Shown here piece by piece: positions 34,719 to 37,014 of a stretch of DNA of 37,014 bases; the stretch's first letter is position 1, and each line of letters starts with the position of its first letter. Under the pieces are notes generated by a model that did no database searches, was not told the DNA's origin, and saw only the letters and a list, made by a program, of their open reading frames with translations. The stretch covers positions 1-37,014 of the forward strand of contig DISL01000118.1 in the NCBI GenBank assembly GCA_002421845.1. The letters are read 5' to 3'. The position numbers and the translations under genes were made by a program. This DNA comes from Epsilonproteobacteria bacterium UBA6211 (GTDB taxonomy: Bacteria > Campylobacterota > Campylobacteria > Campylobacterales > Arcobacteraceae).

Positions 34719-36555
34719 AATCTTGTAGCGTATCTTCCAAATCTTTTATTAATGATAAAAATTGCCCATATTGGATTGTCTTATTTTGAGTGTATGTTAC
34801 ATAAGGTGAAGTAAGTTTAAGATACTGTTCAATAATCTGTATTATCAATGATTTTGGGAAATTTTGTTTTATTTTATCAAATTCTTTTTTCAAATTATTC
34901 GGTATATTTATTTTGGATAATTTTCTTAACACCTTTAGTTCCCTATCAAAATGTGAAATCTCTTTTTGTGTTAAATCTTTTTTTGAAATCATAAGCAAAG
35001 TATTTAATATCGTTTCTTGCAAATCACTTTTATCAAACGCTACGCCTTCAAATGTTAAACTATCGGCTTTAAGGGGTACCGATGATTCAAAATAAGCACC
35101 GTTTGAGATGTTATATACATTTGCTTTAGGGAATTTCTTAAGGGTTACGTCAATTTCGTCAATCATTGATTTATAAAGCATGGTTGTGGGGACTTTATCT
35201 TGTAAATTACCCCTAACCCATATAATATCTTTATCATAATCTATACTGCTTATAATCTCTTTTTTGGTATTTATATTTATATGTTTTGCATTGGAGTGTA
35301 AGCCATCGTGAGTTTTACCGTCATCTCTTAAAGAAGCATCAAACCCTAACAAATATAATTCACTACAACCTGTTCTTAATAACAAATCAATACCTGAATC
35401 ACCTACGGTTACACCGGTACTTATTCCGCACTCATCAAATAATTCAAGATTATCTTGTATAAAAAAGATTTTATCATTTTTGATATGCTCGTAAACTGTC
35501 GTATCAATATGAACAGAAGCTAATATAATGCTATTTTCGTACATCTTCTTTGATACTTCAAACTGTTTTAACATATTCTCTGAACCGTCAACTATGACTA
35601 TTATATCAGGTATTATCCCTAGTAACTCCAATCTTTTTAGAGTTGCCGATGCAGCTACTATGATGAAATTATCTTGGTTTAAATATATCCATTCAAGATT
35701 TCTTGACAATGATGGACCTGCACCTAGAAATAGTACCTTTTTGTCTTTAAATAATTCTAATTGATTTTCTAACTTTAATAACCCATGAGGGGACTCTTTG
35801 ATATAATGAAATGAACGTTTCAAACTTACTAGATATTCAGAAAAAGGGTAAATCATAGGAGAGTTATTAAGTATTTCAGAGTTAATTATTTCGATAAGAT
35901 AAGCTTCATTTTCACTAGCTAAATCAAAAGATATAAAAGTATTATTCTCATATTTATGATTTAAAAAGTTTTTGATTATATTTTTAAATTCAATATCATT
36001 AAAATCAACACAAAAAAATACATTGGCAACTTGCATTAGTTCCGTATAATCACATAAAAATAAAGATAGCCTAAATATCTCTATATTGGGTTCTACAATA
36101 AGATATGAATCTGCTTTCTTGACTCTATGAATATCATTTATATGCACTCCTAGTAAAGTACCTATAAAAATAAATTTTCTTGAATCCATATTAAAAAAGT
36201 TTGAATTTTGCTGATTAATTATCTCATTAACACACTCATGAGCATTTAAAACATCCACATATTTGTTATAACCCTTATTAATCCCACCAGTATTAATCAA
36301 ACTTATTTGCGGTGAAGAATTAATATTATCAGCCCTATATTTTGCATCATAAAAGGGGTCACAATTATAGATTCTTGTACCTTTTATATTAGATAGTTCA
36401 AATCTATTATCTACAAAATCTATATACCAATTTTCTATATTTTTTTGTTCAAAAAGTTGTATTTTATTAAAAAGTTCTACATTTGACTTTTTTAAATAAT
36501 TGATATTCTTTTGATAAATAGTCATTAACGTATTTTGTAAATCGTTTATATCCAA
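34708..36555 (-). CDS. maf2: Motility accessory factor (Maf) flagellin glycosyltransferase 2
   Basis: A 615 aa Maf protein, clearly a diverged paralogue of the one at 32658. The DUF115 motif is VLFLGAGPSLSRNLEWIY, then AASATLKRLELLGIIPDIIVIVD, and LYLLGFDASL. The start is TTG with AAAGGA six or seven bases before it; an ATG ten codons in is the alternative but lacks a site. It has its own candidate promoter (TATAAT at 36585-36590) directly behind the flagellin terminator. Two Maf proteins may mean two donors, in line with the two CMP-sugar synthetases of this island. Confidence 0.9.
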   Translation of the reverse strand: MDINDLQNTLMTIYQKNINYLKKSNVELFNKIQLFEQKNIENWYIDFVDNRFELSNIKGTRIYNCDPFYDAKYRADNINSSPQISLINTGGINKGYNKYVDVLNAHECVNEIINQQNSNFFNMDSRKFIFIGTLLGVHINDIHRVKKADSYLIVEPNIEIFRLSLFLCDYTELMQVANVFFCVDFNDIEFKNIIKNFLNHKYENNTFISFDLASENEAYLIEIINSEILNNSPMIYPFSEYLVSLKRSFHYIKESPHGLLKLENQLELFKDKKVLFLGAGPSLSRNLEWIYLNQDNFIIVAASATLKRLELLGIIPDIIVIVDGSENMLKQFEVSKKMYENSIILASVHIDTTVYEHIKNDKIFFIQDNLELFDECGISTGVTVGDSGIDLLLRTGCSELYLLGFDASLRDDGKTHDGLHSNAKHININTKKEIISSIDYDKDIIWVRGNLQDKVPTTMLYKSMIDEIDVTLKKFPKANVYNISNGAYFESSVPLKADSLTFEGVAFDKSDLQETILNTLLMISKKDLTQKEISHFDRELKVLRKLSKINIPNNLKKEFDKIKQNFPKSLIIQIIEQYLKLTSPYVTYTQNKTIQYGQFLSLIKDLEDTLQDFMK

Positions 36556-36584
36556 AAAAATCCTTTTTTATATTTATAGGAATC

Positions 36585-36590
36585 ATTATA
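36585..36590 (-). promoter_or_regulatory. Candidate -10 box for maf2
   Basis: The minus strand reads TTTTAGATATAATG, a perfect TATAAT with a T-rich upstream part, as in Campylobacterota sigma-70 promoters, which have a weak -35. It is about 30 bases from the TTG start of maf2 and immediately after the flagellin terminator. Confidence 0.6.
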
Positions 36591-36610
36591 TCTAAAATAA
36601 AATTAAGCAT

Positions 36611-36643
36611 AAAAAAACCCCAAGCCTTTTGGCTCGGGGTTTA
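36611..36643 (-). terminator. Rho-independent terminator of flagellin gene
   Basis: On the minus strand the stem is AAACCCC plus an internal A-C mismatch plus AGCC, closed by loop TTTT/AAAA, and it is followed by seven T (36612-36618 as A on the plus strand). It ends flagellin transcription before the maf2 promoter. The plus-strand side lacks a good T-run, so it is one-directional. Confidence 0.85.
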
Positions 36644-36675
36644 ATTAAAAAGAAAATGAAGTGTTAAACTAATTA

Positions 36676-36717
36676 CTATTGTAACAATCTCAATACATTT
36701 TCAAGGAAACGTTTAAG
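36676..36717 (-). pseudogene. Vestigial second flagellin C-terminus
   Basis: Just after the flagellin stop, in a shifted frame, the minus strand encodes LKRFLENVLRLLQ followed by a stop. The final ENVLRLLQ repeats the C-terminus of the intact gene (QQNVLRLLQ) with different third bases, and both copies end ttacaatag. It looks like the remains of a tandem flagellin gene or a recombination scar. Confidence 0.6.
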
Positions 36718-36743
36718 ACTATTGTAATAGTCTTAAAACGTTT
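36707..36743. repeat. Palindrome across flagellin stop codon
   Basis: The arms AAACGTTTAAGACTATT (36707-36723) and AATAGTCTTAAAACGTTT (36726-36743) are complementary except for one extra A, with a two-base loop. The stop codon of the flagellin gene (36719-36721) is in the left arm. It would fold into a tight hairpin in the mRNA, but no T-run follows, so it is not a standard terminator. Confidence 0.85.
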
Positions 36744-37014
36744 TGTTGAATTGAGTTAGCTTGACTCATCGCATATGTTCCAGCTTGAGATATGATATTT
36801 TGTTTATTGAAGTTTGCACTCTCTGCTGCATAATCAACATCTCTTATCACAGACTCAGCTGCTTTAATATTTGTTTGTTGTGTTGCAAGGTTTCTGATAG
36901 CTGATTCTAATTGATTTTGAGTAGAACCGAAATCAGATCTCCATCCATTTAGTGTATCTATTGCGCTATCTATTGCAGACAATGCTGTCGTTGCAGCAGA
37001 TGCACTAAAGCTTG
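36719..37014 (-). CDS. fla: Flagellin, C-terminal part
   Basis: The last 97 or so codons of a flagellin; the gene continues past the right edge. The sequence ends in the D1/D0 helices of flagellins: QNQLESAIRNLATQQTNIKA, VIRDVDYAAES, and the terminal SIQQNVLRLLQ, which is the typical C-terminus. Flagellin is the main filament subunit and the likely target of the Maf glycosyltransferases. The glycosylated central region is outside the window. Its stop codon lies inside a strong palindrome, and a terminator follows about 75 bases later. Confidence 0.93.
   Translation of the reverse strand, partial: SFSASAATTALSAIDSAIDTLNGWRSDFGSTQNQLESAIRNLATQQTNIKAAESVIRDVDYAAESANFNKQNIISQAGTYAMSQANSIQQNVLRLLQ

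Noticed and set aside
32658..36555. Maf proteins as pterin pyrophosphokinases (MptE)
   Set aside because: They share only the DUF115 domain with MptE; the long extra regions and flagellin context fit Maf.

Overview
The window looks like a flagellin-glycosylation island from a low-GC member of the Campylobacterota; an Arcobacter- or Sulfurimonas-type genome is my guess. The evidence is a flagellin C-terminus at the right edge, two Maf (motility accessory factor) flagellin glycosyltransferase genes next to it, and a legionaminic acid set that uses the CBS-domain nucleotidyltransferase PtmE known from Campylobacter jejuni. No tRNA, rRNA, CRISPR array, transposase or phage gene was seen. Almost all of 639-32508 is one dense run of minus-strand genes with start/stop overlaps.

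Layout from right to left, which is the direction of transcription for most genes. Flagellin 3' end (36719-37014) with an odd palindrome, a vestigial second flagellin tail and a terminator. Two maf genes that converge and overlap tail to tail (32658-34718 plus strand, 34708-36555 minus strand). An acyl-activation cassette (28094-32508): two acyl carrier proteins, an AMP-forming ligase, a KAS III-like enzyme and two SDRs. The legionaminic acid genes legH, legI, legB, legC, legG, ptmE and ptmB/legF (21064-28097). A mixed decoration block (13531-21003): an unknown protein, FkbM-like methyltransferase, GT-like protein, GDPD-like protein, HAD phosphatase, two related nucleotidyltransferases flanking an NTF2-like and a cupin protein, a PhyH dioxygenase and a zinc-ribbon methyltransferase. 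A second, unassigned ulosonic-acid-like cassette (5699-13521): HddC-like nucleotidyltransferase, CBS-GHMP kinase fusion, NeuB fused to a TIM-barrel isomerase, a second CMP-sugar synthetase, three SDRs and another TIM-barrel isomerase. Finally an assembly block (639-5604) of two GT2 enzymes, a GT-B-like protein and a methyltransferase. A truncated radical SAM/SPASM gene enters from the left on the plus strand.

Working model: PtmE, LegB, LegC, LegH, LegG, LegI and PtmB make CMP-legionaminic acid. The second NeuB/NeuA pair would make another CMP-activated ulosonic acid, or a variant of the first. The Maf proteins would attach such sugars to flagellin, while acyl, methyl and other groups, and possibly further sugars, are added by the neighbouring genes. 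The first pathway is well supported by family recognition. The product of the second cassette and the chemistry of the acyl cassette are not known and are the most interesting parts of the window.
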